64,000 bases of DNA from Rhizophagus clarus. Lineage: Eukaryota; Glomeromycota; Glomeromycetes; Glomerales; Glomeraceae. Under the pieces are notes generated by a model. It had not been told where the DNA came from, made no database searches, and was given only the letters and a program-made list of their open reading frames with translations. Positions 1-11,456 of this stretch are shown here, piece by piece (the stretch's first letter is position 1; each line of letters begins with the position of its first letter). The position numbers were made by a program, and so were the translations under genes. Location of the stretch: assembly GCA_015698045.1 (NCBI GenBank), contig BLAL01000040.1:908501-972500 (forward strand), in the 5' to 3' direction.

Positions 1-323
1 TAAATTACTGATATAAAAAACATTTTTTGCTTTAGTAATCGGGATATTGCACATTTTCACAATCTACAATATTACAATTGTGGAAATTGCGGATTAATTG
101 TAGTATTATAAGTTATAACCATCAGTTTTTCAATAAAGCAATGAAGATATTTTGTAATCTATTAGCTTTCATTCAATATAGAAACGCGTAAAAAATTTCA
201 GCACGATAGTAAAGATAGTTAGTCGTATTACATCACAAATAGTCTGTGACACCGCATTTGAGACTTTAGTATATAAGAAGTATTTTAACATTTTAATTTT
301 ATTTTTTCTTTTCAAGAAAAATA

Positions 324-1796
324 ATGACAACACAATTTTTTTCACAATTATCGCAAAATTTCATTGAAATTTTAGATGATGATGAATATTATGATATTAC
401 AATTGAAGTTGGACAAGATCCTAAAGTGAAAATATTTCGTTCACATATGGTTATTTTAAATTATCGTTCGGCTTATTTTCGTAAAAATTTAATTAAAAGT
501 AAAAAGAATTCTGATGGTGCCTTAACTCATATAACATTACCGAATATTTCTCCTGATATTTTTCAAATCATTTTAAAGTAAGTTGTTTCGTTTAATATTT
601 TCTATAATTAATAATTTAATACGATTAAATTTTTTAGATATATGTATGGTGGAATCCTTTCCTTGGATGAAATTGAACTTTCAGATATAATTCATTTGTT
701 GGTTGCCGCAAAGGATCTAAAATTACAAGAAATAGTTAATTATCTACAAATATATTTGATTGAAAATAAATCGTTATGGATAGAAGAACACTTTACTTTT
801 ATTCATAAAACAAGTTTTCAACATGATTCTTTTACCGAACTACAAAAATTTTGCACGGATATTATGATAGAATGTCCTGAAAAGATATTTAAATCACTTG
901 ATTTCACTTCTATTCCAGAAAAATCGTTAATTTCTTTAATTAAACGAGATTATTTAAAAATGGAAGAAATTGACGTTTGGGATTATGTATTAAAATGGGG
1001 GCTTGCTCAAAATCCTTCTTTGCTTCCTGATCCAGAAGAATGGTCTGATGGCGATTTCAAATTAATGGAAAATTCTATACAAAAATGTTTACCTTTCGTT
1101 AGATTTTTTCAATTATCATCAAAAGAATTTTTGAATAAAGTAGTTCCTTATCAAAAACTTCTGGATCCTCAGCTCTATAAAGATTTAATGAGTTATCATT
1201 TGGATGGTGATAATAAGGTCATTTCAACAATTCAACCGGCAAGAGGTTTTAATATTGATTCAAAATTAATTACAAGTAAGACTGCAGCATATATTGCAAG
1301 TTGGATAGATAAGAAAGAGAACGAACATCCTATTTATGGATTTACACCTTACAATTCTTTTGATAATCCTTATGAATTTAAATTACTATTACGTGGAAGT
1401 CGTGATGGATTTTCTCCCGAAAGTTTTCACAAACTTTGTGATAACAAGCCTAAAACTGTATCAATTGTTAAAGTGAAAGGAACCGAAGAAATTCTTGGAG
1501 GGTATAACCCCCTTATATGGGAGTCTTGTAACCACAAATTTTCACAAACTAATGATAGTTTTACGTTTTCCTTTACGTCTATAAACCTTCTCAAAGATAC
1601 CATTTTAAGTAGAGTAAAGAATTCAGAGTACGCTTTTGCATCTAATAAGGAGACTTGTCTATGTTTTTTCAATAATCTCATTGTAACAGGTTCTAAAGGT
1701 TATTGTGGTAAACTAAACTACGAAAAAGTTATAAGGTCCGAAGAGAGTGATTTTGATCTGGAAGATTATGAAGTATTTCAAATTGTTAAAAGATGA
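324..1796 (+). CDS. BTB-BACK-TLDc protein, copy 1 (2 exons)
   Basis: Exons 324-577 and 638-1796 flank a 60-nt GTAAGT...TTTAG intron and give about 470 residues. The splice falls inside the BTB core at the KY-M-YGG motif, which confirms the junction. The order is BTB (about 20-125), BACK-like helices (about 130-230, with WDYVLKWGLAQNP), then TLDc (about 293-470, with TAAYIASWID, LLRGSRDGF and ILGGYNP). BTB domains commonly recruit cullin-3 ligases or self-associate, and TLDc domains are linked to oxidation resistance and V-ATPase regulation; its role here is inferred only from those domains. The ATG follows a T-rich leader. It is the first of three tandem paralogues with the same exon structure. 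There is no signal peptide, so it is probably cytosolic or nuclear. Confidence 0.9.
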
Positions 1797-2226
1797 TTTT
1801 ATATAAATTTTGGTTTTAATACTTATAATTGTTCAATTAATATCGAATAATTGAATTAGAGATAAGTTTATTTTCCTAATTATTAAAAAAATAACCAGAA
1901 AATTGTTAGTTATTATGTTCGTATCATAACACGCCATTTTCGGTCTTTACTCGTTGTGGTAAATAATTGGAGTTGTTACTAATTGATTTAGGTTAATATC
2001 GGATTTCCCTAAATCTTTTTCGTGTACTACGTAATGAATATCTTAATAATAACTGTATTATAACTAAAAACTTTTAACTAAAATAATTAGTTCCACAAAA
2101 AATTCGCCCATAATATGTAAGTGTTGTGTCACGTTTTAACCCAAAATTGTAAATTTGATGTATCACCGCATTTTGATATAACTAATTTTCTGATATTTCG
2201 CTGGATTTTATTTTTTAAGATAAATA

Positions 2227-3730
2227 ATGGCAGCCCAATTTTTTTCACAATTATCACAGAATTTTATTGGAATTTTAGATGATGAAGAATATTATGATAT
2301 TACAATTGAAGTTGGACAAGATCCGGAAGTGAAAATATTCCGATCACATATGATTATTTTAAATTATCGTTCAGTTCATTTTCGTAGGCACTTGTCTGCG
2401 AATAAAAAGAACAGTGATGGTAAATTAACTCATATTAAATTGCCTAATATTTCTCCAAATATATTTCAAATTATTTTAAAGTAAGTTGTCTTAAGAGTAT
2501 TATATTAAACTTTCTAAGAGTTAAATTAATTTACTCGGATGATTCTTTTTTTTTTTTTTTTTTAGATATATTTATGGTGGAATTCTTAACTTAGATGGAA
2601 TTGATCTTATAGATATAATCAATTTATTGGTTGCGGCTGAAAGTCTAAAATTACAAGAAATAGTTGATTATTTACAATCATATTTTATTGAAAATGAAAC
2701 TAATTGGATGAACGAACATTTTACTCATCTTTATAACATAATTTTCCAACATAATTCTTTCATTGAATTACAAAAATTTTGCACAGATATTATTTCTAAA
2801 TATCCCGAAAAATTATTTAAATCACTTGATCTCACATCTATTTCCGAAAAATCATTAATTTCTTTAATTGAACGAGATGATTTAAAAATAAAAGAAATTG
2901 ATATTTGGGAGCAAGTATTAAAATGGGGACTTGCACAAAATCCTACTTTACTTCCAAATCCAGATACTTGGTCAGATGATGATTTCAAATTAATGGAAAA
3001 TTCTATAAAAAAATGCTTGCCTTTTATTAATTTTTTTTATCTAACATCAAAAGAATTCTTGAATAAAGTAGTTCCTTATCAAAAACTTTTAAATCCTCAA
3101 CTTTATAAAGATTTAATGAATTATTATTTGGATGGTGATAACAAGATCATTTCAACAGTTCAATCAGAAAGGGGTTCAAATATTGATTCAAAATTAATTA
3201 TGAGTAAAACTGCAGCATATATTGCAAGTTGGATTGATAAGAAAGAGAATCTACATCCTGTTTATAGATTTAAACCTTATAGTTCTTTAGATAATCCTTA
3301 TGAATTCAAATTACTGTTACGTGGAAGTCGGGATGGATTTTCTCCTGAAAGTTTTCATGAACTCTGTGATAACAAGCCTAAAACTATAATAATTGCTAAG
3401 GTGAAAGGAACTAGTGAAATTCTTGGAGGGTATAACCCATTTATGTGGGAATCAAAGGATGATCTTACGTATACGGAAACTAATGAAAGTTTTATTTTTT
3501 CCTTCACGTTCATGAATCTTAATGACGTCATTTTAAGTAGAGTAAAAAATCGCCATCAAGCATTCTCATCCAATGTTGCATTTTGCCCATGTTTTGGTGA
3601 TGATTTCTACATTGGATCTAATGCAGTTGGTTATTGTGATAAACTGAACTATGAAAAAGGTTTAAGACCTGAAAAAGGTTTTTTTGACTTGGAAGAATAT
3701 GAAGTATTTCAAATTATCAAAAAAGTTTGA
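2227..3730 (+). CDS. BTB-BACK-TLDc protein, copy 2 (2 exons)
   Basis: Exons 2227-2480 and 2566-3730 (intron 2481-2565, with an uninterrupted T run before TTTAG) encode about 472 residues. The exon 1 length (254 nt) and intron phase match copies 1 and 3. The BTB domain runs into BACK (WEQVLKWGLAQNP) and a C-terminal TLDc domain (TAAYIASWID, LLRGSRDGF, ILGGYNP). Its upstream region shares CACCGCATTT with copy 1 (2164-2173 here, 250-259 there), so the promoter was duplicated together with the coding part. The role is inferred from the domains only: a substrate-adaptor or scaffold protein. No breaks were seen. Confidence 0.9.
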
Positions 3731-4011
3731 TATTTTATTTCCATTAACGAGGGTAAGAAGTATACTGTATTTCATTTTTCTCAAGGTTGTGGGATTATAA
3801 GATTGGTAGTAGATAAATTTAGGCAGTAGCACATTAATATAATTTCATTCAAATAGAATGTGGATATTTATCTCTAATTAGTAATTCCTTATAAACACAA
3901 AACCTTGTAATACTTCATACTGTAGAGATTACCGTGAATTCCTGAAATGAATTTTAAATTACTCGCAATTTAAAGTTAGAACAAACGTATTTTCACTTAA
4001 CTAATTTTAAT

Positions 4012-4610
4012 GATTTAGTAGATATACATATCTATTGTGGAATTCTCGAATCTTCTGATATATTAATTTATTGATTATCGCAGAGAGCCTAAAAATTACG
4101 AGAAATAGAAACTACGAGAAATAGTTCATTATTTAAAATCGTATTTAATTGAAATGCTGTACAAATATTATGATAAATGAATGTCTTGAAAAAATTTTTT
4201 AAATCGATTCCACTTCCATTAGAGACACATATTATGAAAGTATTATTATCCGGATAGAGAGGTTAAAAGATATTTTAAATTATTCAACGAGCAAATCAGC
4301 AATAATTAAACCAGCAAAATTTTCAAAATCAGTTACAAATAAAATTGCAGCTTATATTGCAAATTGGATTTATAAAAGAGAGAACGAACATCTTATGAAT
4401 TTGTATTGTATTGTTATATGAAAGCCGTGACGGATTTATTATCGAAACTTACATAAAATTGTGATAAAGATCTTAAAACCTTAACAAGTTAAAGTAAAAA
4501 GAACAAAAATCCTAATACAGGAAACATCACTTTTTTATATGGTCAAATAGTTCCAAAACTATTGATAATTTTATATTTTCCCTTACATTTATGAATTTTT
4601 CGTAATTTAA
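4012..4610 (+). pseudogene. decayed BTB-BACK-TLDc copy, exon 1 missing
   Basis: This stretch between copies 2 and 3 is unannotatable as an ORF, but it matches exon 2 of its neighbours in order. Near 4020-4045 a TAG-ATATAC...GTGGAATTC string corresponds to the YIYGGI junction. At 4085-4150 there is a garbled LKLQEIV-like stretch, at 4335-4385 a clear IAAYIANWI-like TLDc start, and at 4425-4440 SRDGF. Near 4570-4605 there is an FIFSLTFMN-like piece. Internal deletions remove most of the BACK part, and frameshifts and stops are many. No exon 1 is visible upstream. It is a dead fourth member of the cluster. Confidence 0.75.
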
Positions 4611-4835
4611 TCATTTGTCTGATATTGGCTTAGACAGTTCGTTGTTGTACAGAAATTTTCTTTCGCTACAGGCTACAGCGCTACACAATACAAGATGTGT
4701 AAGATACTGATACTGTCATGTGAGTTTCCTTATACTGGATAACATCACATGGTCACCAATTTAATTATCTTATACGGCACGCACAGTTATCTTTTCTCCG
4801 AAATTCTGTTTAGTTAATATTTTTCGACCGACATA

Positions 4836-6338
4836 ATGACAACCCAATTTTTTTCTCAACTATCACAAAATTTTATAAATATTCTAGATGATGATGAATA
4901 TTACGATATTACTATTGAAGTCGGAAAAGATCCTATAGTGAGAATATTTAGAGCGCATATGATTATTTTAAATTATCGTTCAGTTTATTTTCGAAGAAAT
5001 CTATCCACAAATAAAAAGAATTCTGATGGTGCCTTAACTCATATAAAATTACCGGACATTTCACCTAACACCTTTCAAATAATTTTAAAGTAAGTTAATG
5101 TCAAAATAAAAAATTACTTTAGTTTTCTTAACTAATTATTTTAATATAATTGAATATTTAAAAGGTATATTTACGGGGGAATTCTTAACTTGGATGATAT
5201 TGATACCTTGGAGATAATTGATGTGTTAGTTGCCTCTGAGATTCTTAAATTACAAGAAATAGTTAATTATCTACAATCATATTTGATTGAAAACAAATCT
5301 AATTGGATACAAGAAAATTTTACTCTCATTCATAACTCAATTTTTCAACATGCTTCTTTCGTTGAACTTCAAAATTTTTGTACAGACTTTATGTCAAATT
5401 ATCCTGAGAAAATATTTAATTCAATTAATTTCACTTCTATTCAAGAAAAAACTTTAATCTCTTTAATTAGACGTGATGATTTAAAGATGGAAGAAATTGA
5501 TATTTGGGATCACGTATTAAAATGGGGACTTGCACAAAATCCTACTTTACTTTCAGAACCTCAAACTTGGTCGGATGATGATTTCAAATCAATGGAAATT
5601 ACCTTACAAAAATGTTTGCCTTTTGTTAGATTTTTTCAAATGTCATCAAAAGAATTCTTGAAGAAAGTGGTTCCTTACCAAAAACTTTTAAAATCTCAAC
5701 TTTATAATGATTTAATGAGTTATTATTTGGATGGTGATAGTCAAATAATTTCAACGATATTACCAGCAAGAGTTTCAAAGGATTCGAACTTAATTACAAA
5801 TAAAATTGCATCATATATTGCAAGTTGGATAGATAAAAAAGAGAGAGATCATCCTACTCAAGGTTTTACACCTTACAATTTTTCTGATAATCCATACGAA
5901 TTTAAATTATTATTACGTGGAAGTCGTGATGGATTCTTTACTAAAACTTTTCTTAATAATTGCGGTAATAAATTAAATACTGTGATTATAACTAAAGTGA
6001 AAGGAACAGATGAAATTCTTGGGGGATATAATCCTGAAATATGGAAACCTGGTGTATCTCATACGAAGAATAGTTTTATATTTTCTATCACATCAAATAA
6101 TCTCAAAAATGTTATTTTAAGTAGAGTAATAAATTCTGAATGTGCAATTTCATTCTCTGATGAATATGGTCCACGTTTCGGTAATGATTTATTATTTTAT
6201 CTTAAAGAAATTATGGGAAATATTTCTGGTTATTGTCAAACTATTAATTATGAAAAAATCATAAGACTCGAGAAAGGTTATTTTGAAATAGAAGAATATG
6301 AAGTATTTCAAATTGTTAAAAAGGATCAAATTAATTAG
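4836..6338 (+). CDS. BTB-BACK-TLDc protein, copy 3 (2 exons)
   Basis: Exons 4836-5089 and 5165-6338 (75-nt intron from GTAAGT to AAAAG) encode about 475 residues. The domain order is the same as in copies 1 and 2: N-terminal BTB, BACK with WDHVLKWGLAQNP, and C-terminal TLDc with ASYIASWID, LLRGSRDGF and ILGGYNP. It differs by a slightly longer tail ending KKDQIN. The start ATG lies in the same context as the paralogues (MTTQFFSQLSQNF). No stops or frameshifts are seen. The function is inferred from domain composition as an adaptor-type protein, without a specific substrate. Confidence 0.9.
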
Positions 6339-6914
6339 TTATGTGTGTGATAAATTCAGTGTTTGATATCTTTTATAATCGATTGGAATTTTGGAACGGT
6401 TATAGCCTTAATTGAAGTATTTGAAAATGTTTAGGAGATTTGATTTTGGATAGTTGTATTGTATTATACATTTATGAAGAACTTTAAATTTAGTATTTAA
6501 TGAAGGTTTATATTTATATTTTTAAATATCACATCTGAGAATTAATTATTTATCAAATTCATGGAAATATTATGAAAGATTGTTAACATTTAATCAAATA
6601 ATTTTATATTTTGGAAAAGATGGAGAATCGGTAATTAGTAAATTAATTTATATTTTATTTATGTCAACATGTTTACGTGTGGTGAGGGACTAGAATTTGG
6701 ATTTATTTTAATAAATATTTGAATTTATTCAAGTTTGAATATGGGATATCGTGTATAATTATGATTTTGTCCGATGATAATGGGGCATAAATAAGTTTTT
6801 GTTATTTAAAATGGTCTGACGGACCGATTAATCTGCTACAAACATATAGATTGTGTGAAGATACCGTATAACGCGAGCCATAGTACCCCGGATATCTTGT
6901 AAATTCCTGAAGGG
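6339..6914. other. intergenic, nothing recognised
   Basis: AT-rich DNA after the third BTB-TLDc gene. I see no coding pattern, RNA gene or clear repeat here before the TTAA-flanked MITE. Confidence 0.5.
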
Positions 6915-6918
6915 TTAA

Positions 6919-7114
6919 TCCAGTGTTGGCACATTGGCTGTTTGGCCATTTGGCCAAAAAAGTTTTGGCCGCGGCCAAATGCCAATAAAGAACTGGTACT
7001 TATCTAGTTATTTCTTTGGCCATTTAGCATTTGGCCGGGGTTGGCCGTTTGGCCATTTGGCCACGGCCAAAATGGCCAAAAAAATCTTGGCCGCGGTCAA
7101 ATGCCAACGCTGGG
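6919..7114. mobile_element. piggyBac-like MITE with TTAA target duplications
   Basis: A 196-bp element is flanked on both sides by TTAA (6915-6918 and 7115-7118). Its ends are inverted repeats: TCCAGTGTTGGCA on the left and TGCCAACGCTGGG on the right, 11 of 13 matching. The interior is dense in GGCCATTTGGCC and TTGGCCGCGGCCAA-type palindromes, giving a GC-rich island in AT-rich DNA. TTAA target duplications with CCC-starting termini are typical of the piggyBac superfamily. There is no transposase, so it is non-autonomous. The 68-codon reading frame across it is a by-product of the repeats. Confidence 0.75.
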
Positions 7115-7118
7115 TTAA

Positions 7119-9003
7119 TCTTGTACTACCATGTCAGTAACTCAAATTTTTATTATGAATAGAATATGTTTAAAAGATCCAGAAAATTATTTTGCATAAT
7201 ATCTGAGCAAAAAATAATAAAATTAATAGATAAATGGAACTTTTTTTCGGGTGAAAGAGGGGGATACTATGCATGGGAGTACTGTGGCCCGCGATATACG
7301 GTAAATATAATAAATAGTTATAAAAGAAATTTCAAATTTGGGGTATGTTATTTTTATTCGACACAATTAAATGTTATGGTAAAGCGAATAAATCACGTGA
7401 TATTTTTAATTTAAGGATTTACCGTGGATTTCTGCGAATTATATAGCGAGGTTGAACCGGTGTTCGAATTTCAGATTTAAACAAAACGAAGGAACCGTAT
7501 ATAATAAAAATTCGGATATAACGATCAAACCGGATGTCATGTTAGGTACACAACCTTCTTTATATACCTTATAATAAATAATTACCTTATGTTCTTTTTA
7601 ATATAAAGTAATTGGATTATTCTTTATTTTGAAAATAACGCTCGCAAAATGTAATAATCCGAAAACCGAAGATTCGATTCCTTCGTTTCATCGAATAATC
7701 TGAAGGAAACAAAGGAAACTGAACATATTGATATTATAAGTTAAATAAATAAATCCAGATTTAAAAAAAAAGTGAATCCGATTTGAAACTCATAATTCAT
7801 CTCACTAATATTGTACGTTATAAATTTTGATTATATTTTCTTTTACGTTGGTTTTTCAAGGAATGTAATCAAAAACTTTATAATATTATTGAATTGTAAA
7901 GAAATCTTGACTGAATATTTTAATTGTACTTTCTCTAAATTCTTTAATTATAAACAATGAAAATTAAAAGTATTTAGCTTAAAGGATACATAAAACTTCG
8001 TTCTATCAAAGAGAGTTCTCAGCAAAAAAATCATCATTACAAGGTAAATTAAGATTTTATTCTGTTCAATTTGAAAAGAGCGGAAATTCATGATAAGTAA
8101 TAATATATTACTTGCGAGAGCATGACAAATACCTCCAGGAACAGTCGACTAACACTTTTTTTTTGCCAAATTTTACCTACCAATTGCATATTTGAATATA
8201 ATTTTCAAAAATTGTAATTGAAATCCAACTAAAATGCCGAAATTTTCGAATATCTTTATATGATCTGAATTACAGATCTTCCCGAATTTTATACTAAAAT
8301 ACGATTCTTCTCAGAGGTAAATGAATTAGCCAGAAATGAACCTGTCAAAAAATTTTAACCACCTGTCTATAAGTCATTTTAAGAAATTAACACGCGCATG
8401 GTATTATGAATGAAGTGGAAAAGTTAGAGCTAAATAAGCTAATGAATACAAACAGGGTCACACAAAGTTAGCTTTATCTGATGCTGACTCATCTTGTATA
8501 TTAAAAACAATCAGTTCAATTGTTGTAAATTATAATGGATTTATTGCTGAATATATTAAATATGGTGTTATCATATTTGCATAGTTAGAAATTTTATGCA
8601 TAATTCCAACTAGAGTCTTAATTCCAGCCAGAATTAAGATGATTTTTTTTTTTTTGTATATTTTCAATTGCTGTAGATCATTAATTTATTTATCTCTTAT
8701 TTGTCTCCTTAGGTAACTTAGGTAAAACTTAGGTAACCATTTCTTTACATGAACTCCGCCAACCATAGCGATACACTTTTCGAAACACAGATTATGATTC
8801 ATGCGCGTATGCCCAATCGGAGAAGGAAACGCATTATTTTAGTTAGCTAAAAAAACGAAATAAATAATGACGCAACTAAATCGAATATATCCGTGTAACA
8901 TGGGCTTTTTACACAAATTTTTTTTAAATGTTTTCCCGATCATTTCAATTTTTTTTTTTTTTTTTTTTTTTTCGTCTTCACACAGCCCTTTGATCGTATT
9001 AAA
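7119..9003. other. intergenic, no gene supported
   Basis: AT-rich spacer. Visible items are a TCACGTGA-type palindrome (near 7395-7403), a triple TTAGGTAA repeat (near 8712-8738) and a T run of more than 20 (8949-8971) just upstream of the next gene. Short ORFs at 7166-7414 and 8867-9091 look non-coding. Confidence 0.45.
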
Positions 9004-10680
9004 ATGGTTTCAAACTTACCGAACGAAAGTTTACAACATATATTTAGTTATATTAAAGATACTAACACATTATTTTCAATTATACAAGTAAATCATACTT
9101 GGTGTGAAAATGGAATTAAATTTTTATGGAAGAACCCTTTTAAGAACTCTCCTCATAGGAATAATTTACATTTAATAAATCGTGCAAAAATCTTACCTAT
9201 TTTAATACCTAACTTGAAGAAAGATATAACTTCTGACACTTTATTTTATTATCATTGTTTTATTACACATTTAGATTTCGATAATTTGTTTAGAGTTGTC
9301 TTAACATTTTTTGAAACAAACAAAGATATATTATGCGCTATGGAATATTTGGAACAATTCCGTCCCGAAGTAACCGAAAATATATCATCATTGTTCGCGT
9401 ATCCCTTGATCGAAAGTTCGAAATTAAAACAATTCCTAAAAGTAATTTCATTAATTTTAACAATTTTAGCAAATAAATGTGCTAATATTAAATGGCTTAA
9501 AATAGATTTAAAACATGATGATATTAAAAGATTATTACATAACAAAGATGATCTTGATGAAATACTGAGAAGTTCCGATTCCGACATTATTGGAGATACT
9601 GTTACTAAAATTGGAGAATATCTTATCACTAGTCTAAAATTGGACAAGGCGAAAGTTTTATTCACGAATTTAGAGTATTTAGAGTGTGGTCAATTATCTT
9701 TCAAGCTTCCTACCTTGGAAATTTTATCCAATGTTTGCAAAAGCTTGAAGGCTATAAAAATTGATGAACTTAATTATCATTTAATCCAAAGACCGTTGAT
9801 ATCGTTAATAAAAAATCAGTATCATCTTGAAGAAATACGAATTGCTGGAATATTCAATAATTCATTGAATCCAAATTATGAGGAAATTATGTACGGGATA
9901 ATCTCATCTTTGAAGTCAATTTCTCAATCTATTAAAAAAATTGAAATATGTGGTTTAATTATAATTAATGACGAAGCATTTTCGTTTTTACCTAAATGTA
10001 AAAATCTAGAGATTCTAAAATTAGAAGATTCATATATTTCATCTAAAAATTTTGAATGGATTGCTTCAGCGGAATTACCGAAATTATGTTCTTTGGAAAT
10101 TATTAATATAAGCAGTAATGAAGAAATTGTGAAGATAACCAATCCTATACGAGTAGTTGCTCAAAATAAATTAATTTTAAAAAATTTAGTAGAACTTGTT
10201 ATAGAAAATGTTTTTATAGAAAATCATAATCTATTAGAAGTAATTGGTGAAAATTGCAGAAACTTGGTGGCCTTTTTTACGATAATCACTGCGAATAATG
10301 ATGTACCATCTTTATTCACTATCCTTAGAAATAATCTAAAGCTTAAAGATCTTCGCTTAACACTTCCGACGTTATATTTCTTTAATGTTAATACCGGATT
10401 TATCGTTGAATTGGCGAAGTCTTTACCTAGAATGATTAATTCTATATATCTTTCAAACCTAATAAATAATGTTAATGAATATAAGGAATTTTTAGAGAAT
10501 TGTAAAGTAGATGAATTAATATATTATATGGTCAATTTTTCCCCAATTAATGATATTAGTAACATTGATGAATGTGAGGAATTTGTTAAAAGATGGACGG
10601 AAGAGAAAAAAAAGATGATGTTGGATTTTTATAAACAAGAAGATGAATGTTATAAGGTTTATGTCGTTTGGGATTATTAA
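9004..10680 (+). CDS. F-box-like, leucine-rich protein
   Basis: A single-exon 558-residue protein. The N-terminus (about residues 4-45) has the F-box pattern LPNESLQHIFSYI followed by a spaced VNHTWC and a K-FLWKNPF segment. This arrangement is common in the expanded Glomeromycotina F-box family. The rest is rich in regularly spaced leucine and isoleucine with recurring L-x-x-L-x-L units, suggesting degenerate leucine-rich repeats. F-box proteins recruit substrates to SCF ubiquitin ligases; the target is unknown. It is a close paralogue of the gene at 13316, with the same start, same length class and shared blocks such as LKKIEI and NLEILKLEDS-like segments. The ATG is 30 nt after a long T tract. 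Confidence 0.8.
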   Translation: MVSNLPNESLQHIFSYIKDTNTLFSIIQVNHTWCENGIKFLWKNPFKNSPHRNNLHLINRAKILPILIPNLKKDITSDTLFYYHCFITHLDFDNLFRVVLTFFETNKDILCAMEYLEQFRPEVTENISSLFAYPLIESSKLKQFLKVISLILTILANKCANIKWLKIDLKHDDIKRLLHNKDDLDEILRSSDSDIIGDTVTKIGEYLITSLKLDKAKVLFTNLEYLECGQLSFKLPTLEILSNVCKSLKAIKIDELNYHLIQRPLISLIKNQYHLEEIRIAGIFNNSLNPNYEEIMYGIISSLKSISQSIKKIEICGLIIINDEAFSFLPKCKNLEILKLEDSYISSKNFEWIASAELPKLCSLEIINISSNEEIVKITNPIRVVAQNKLILKNLVELVIENVFIENHNLLEVIGENCRNLVAFFTIITANNDVPSLFTILRNNLKLKDLRLTLPTLYFFNVNTGFIVELAKSLPRMINSIYLSNLINNVNEYKEFLENCKVDELIYYMVNFSPINDISNIDECEEFVKRWTEEKKKMMLDFYKQEDECYKVYVVWDY

Positions 10681-11456
10681 ATTTGAACTATGTTTGTGGA
10701 GGGAATGTTTACTACATATAACATTAACTTGATATCTGGGAGTGTTTTAACTAATTGGGGATTAAAAAGGCATGAAACTTGAACGATAGTAATAAACTCT
10801 AGAAATTAAATTTTAAAATAATAAATAAATAGATTGTAAATACGCTATAACTATATCCCATTAGCTAATACCGCAAAAAAAGAAAAAAAAAAAAAAAATA
10901 AAACAAAATAAAATAAAATAAATATAGAGAAATTTCTTTGTCAACGGATATTTGGAATTTTACGTTTTATAATTTCAAAAATAATTTTTATATGTACAAC
11001 AAAACTGCAAATTTATCTTCTCATCTACATTATTGTTTTTTCATTCTTTATTTACAAAATCCTTCGTGTGAACATATTCTCTTAAGATTCTTCTGGTCCT
11101 TGGGGAATGGTTTCTCTCGGGAAATTTTTTTTCTTTTCCTTCCTCCTCTCTTCGCGATCGATGAGTATCTCCAGAGATTGATAAATTATTTTTAATTAAA
11201 TAACAAAGATCATATTGTCTGTAATCCTCTCTCAGTAAATTTACATATAAATTTGTATGGATTAATAGTCTTTAAATAATTTAACGCTAAAAATATAAAA
11301 TGATCATCAATTTCTAGTTTTACATGTGAATGAAGTCAATAAAAAAATGAAATAATTGTATCGTAATTAAAAAATTAACTTAAATCGTAACTAAATCATC
11401 GGTTTTTTTTTCAACCTTTTCTCCCTCTCTCTCCTAATCCGATAATAAAAAAAAAG
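10681..11456. other. intergenic, nothing recognised
   Basis: AT-rich spacer with an A-rich AAATAAAATA microsatellite (near 10875-10925). The ORF at 10938-11195 lacks coding character. Confidence 0.45.

Noticed and set aside
1..110. Possible hAT terminal relic (ATTGCGGATTAATTGTAG)
   Set aside because: It resembles the left end of the element at 18664 over only about 18 nt, with no terminus or duplication.
6934..7140. 68-codon frame
   Set aside because: It lies wholly over the palindromic MITE and runs past its end; a repeat artefact.
8867..9091. 74-codon frame overlapping the F-box gene start
   Set aside because: It crosses a T homopolymer and reads the F-box coding sequence in the wrong frame.
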